Shown here: piece by piece, positions 5,783 to 5,870 of the stretch
Position numbering within the stretch: the first letter of the stretch is position 1
Layout of the letters: each line of letters starts with the position of its first letter
From: Pseudomonadota bacterium
GTDB lineage: Bacteria > Myxococcota_A > Polyangia > Haliangiales > Haliangiaceae
Assembly: GCA_023386455.1 (NCBI GenBank)
Contig: JAEWJO010000650.1
Coordinates: 1 to 5,870, forward strand
Reading direction: 5' to 3'
Length of the DNA: 5,870 nucleotides
The notes under the pieces: model-generated
What the model saw: only the letters and a program-made list of their open reading frames with translations
The model's database searches: none
What the model was told of the DNA's origin: nothing
Program-made: the position numbers and the translations under genes

Positions 5783-5870
5783 GGCGCGCAGCTCTTGCGC
5801 TCGTGGTCGCGAGCGTGGCGCGCTCCGCCGCCTCTGCGCTCGCGCGGCCCGGCGGCACCGGCAGCAGCGG
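5779..5870 (+). CDS. Start of a secreted protein, 3'-truncated by window end
   Basis: GTG 5779 overlaps the previous stop (GTGA). Thirty full codons are visible: MRRAALALVVASVARSAASA continues into LARPGGTGSSG. This is a short signal peptide with a basic start, a hydrophobic core and a likely ALA cleavage, followed by a Gly/Ser-rich mature start. GGGG at 5771-5774 is a weak ribosome-binding site. In related bacteria, TPM-type genes are often next to secreted or membrane proteins with Gly/Ser-rich N-termini (for example Tim44-like domain proteins); that identity is a guess here. Only the frame, overlap and signal peptide are supported. Confidence 0.6.
   Translation, partial: MRRAALALVVASVARSAASALARPGGTGSS

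Overview
The window is high-GC DNA with densely packed genes, all on the + strand. Codon choice favours G or C at third positions. It carries a Hanks-type Ser/Thr kinase with an N-terminal zinc-ribbon-like motif, a lysine-rich histone-H1-like protein and a signal-peptide-bearing outer-membrane-barrel-like protein. This combination suggests a myxobacterium or related member of the Myxococcota (former Deltaproteobacteria). That placement is an inference from gene style; there is no marker gene to prove it.

Layout. (1) Bases 1-699 hold the 3' part of a class I SAM-dependent methyltransferase. (2) Bases 650-879 form a distinctive, lower-GC control region. It has six full or partial copies of a short inverted repeat, TCCTCG(T)CGAGGA, spaced about two or three helical turns apart, with a perfect DnaA-box 9-mer and A-tracts among them. 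(3) This region leads into a 119-aa basic protein (880-1239) made of a duplicated small module and a Lys/Ala/Pro tail, closed by a strong intrinsic terminator (1278-1313). (4) A second unit starts near 1446. A secreted, probably outer-membrane, barrel-like protein with an acidic N-terminal tract overlaps by 4 bases a 417-aa Ser/Thr kinase. The kinase is followed at close spacing by an 81-aa protein of unknown function, phosphoserine aminotransferase (serC), a two-TM TPM-domain-like protein, and the start of a secreted protein cut by the window end. The last three genes overlap by 4 bases at each junction (ATGA, GTGA).

The tight packing from 1446 to 5870 suggests one transcription unit mixing envelope, signalling and serine-biosynthesis functions, though a candidate extended -10 just before the 81-aa gene may give internal initiation. 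The most notable points are the phased repeat array with the DnaA box, the serC gene whose only plausible start with a good ribosome-binding site is ACG, and the kinase with a C-terminal 23-residue repeat, translationally coupled to an outer-membrane-type protein. No insertion sequence, CRISPR array, tRNA or rRNA was seen.
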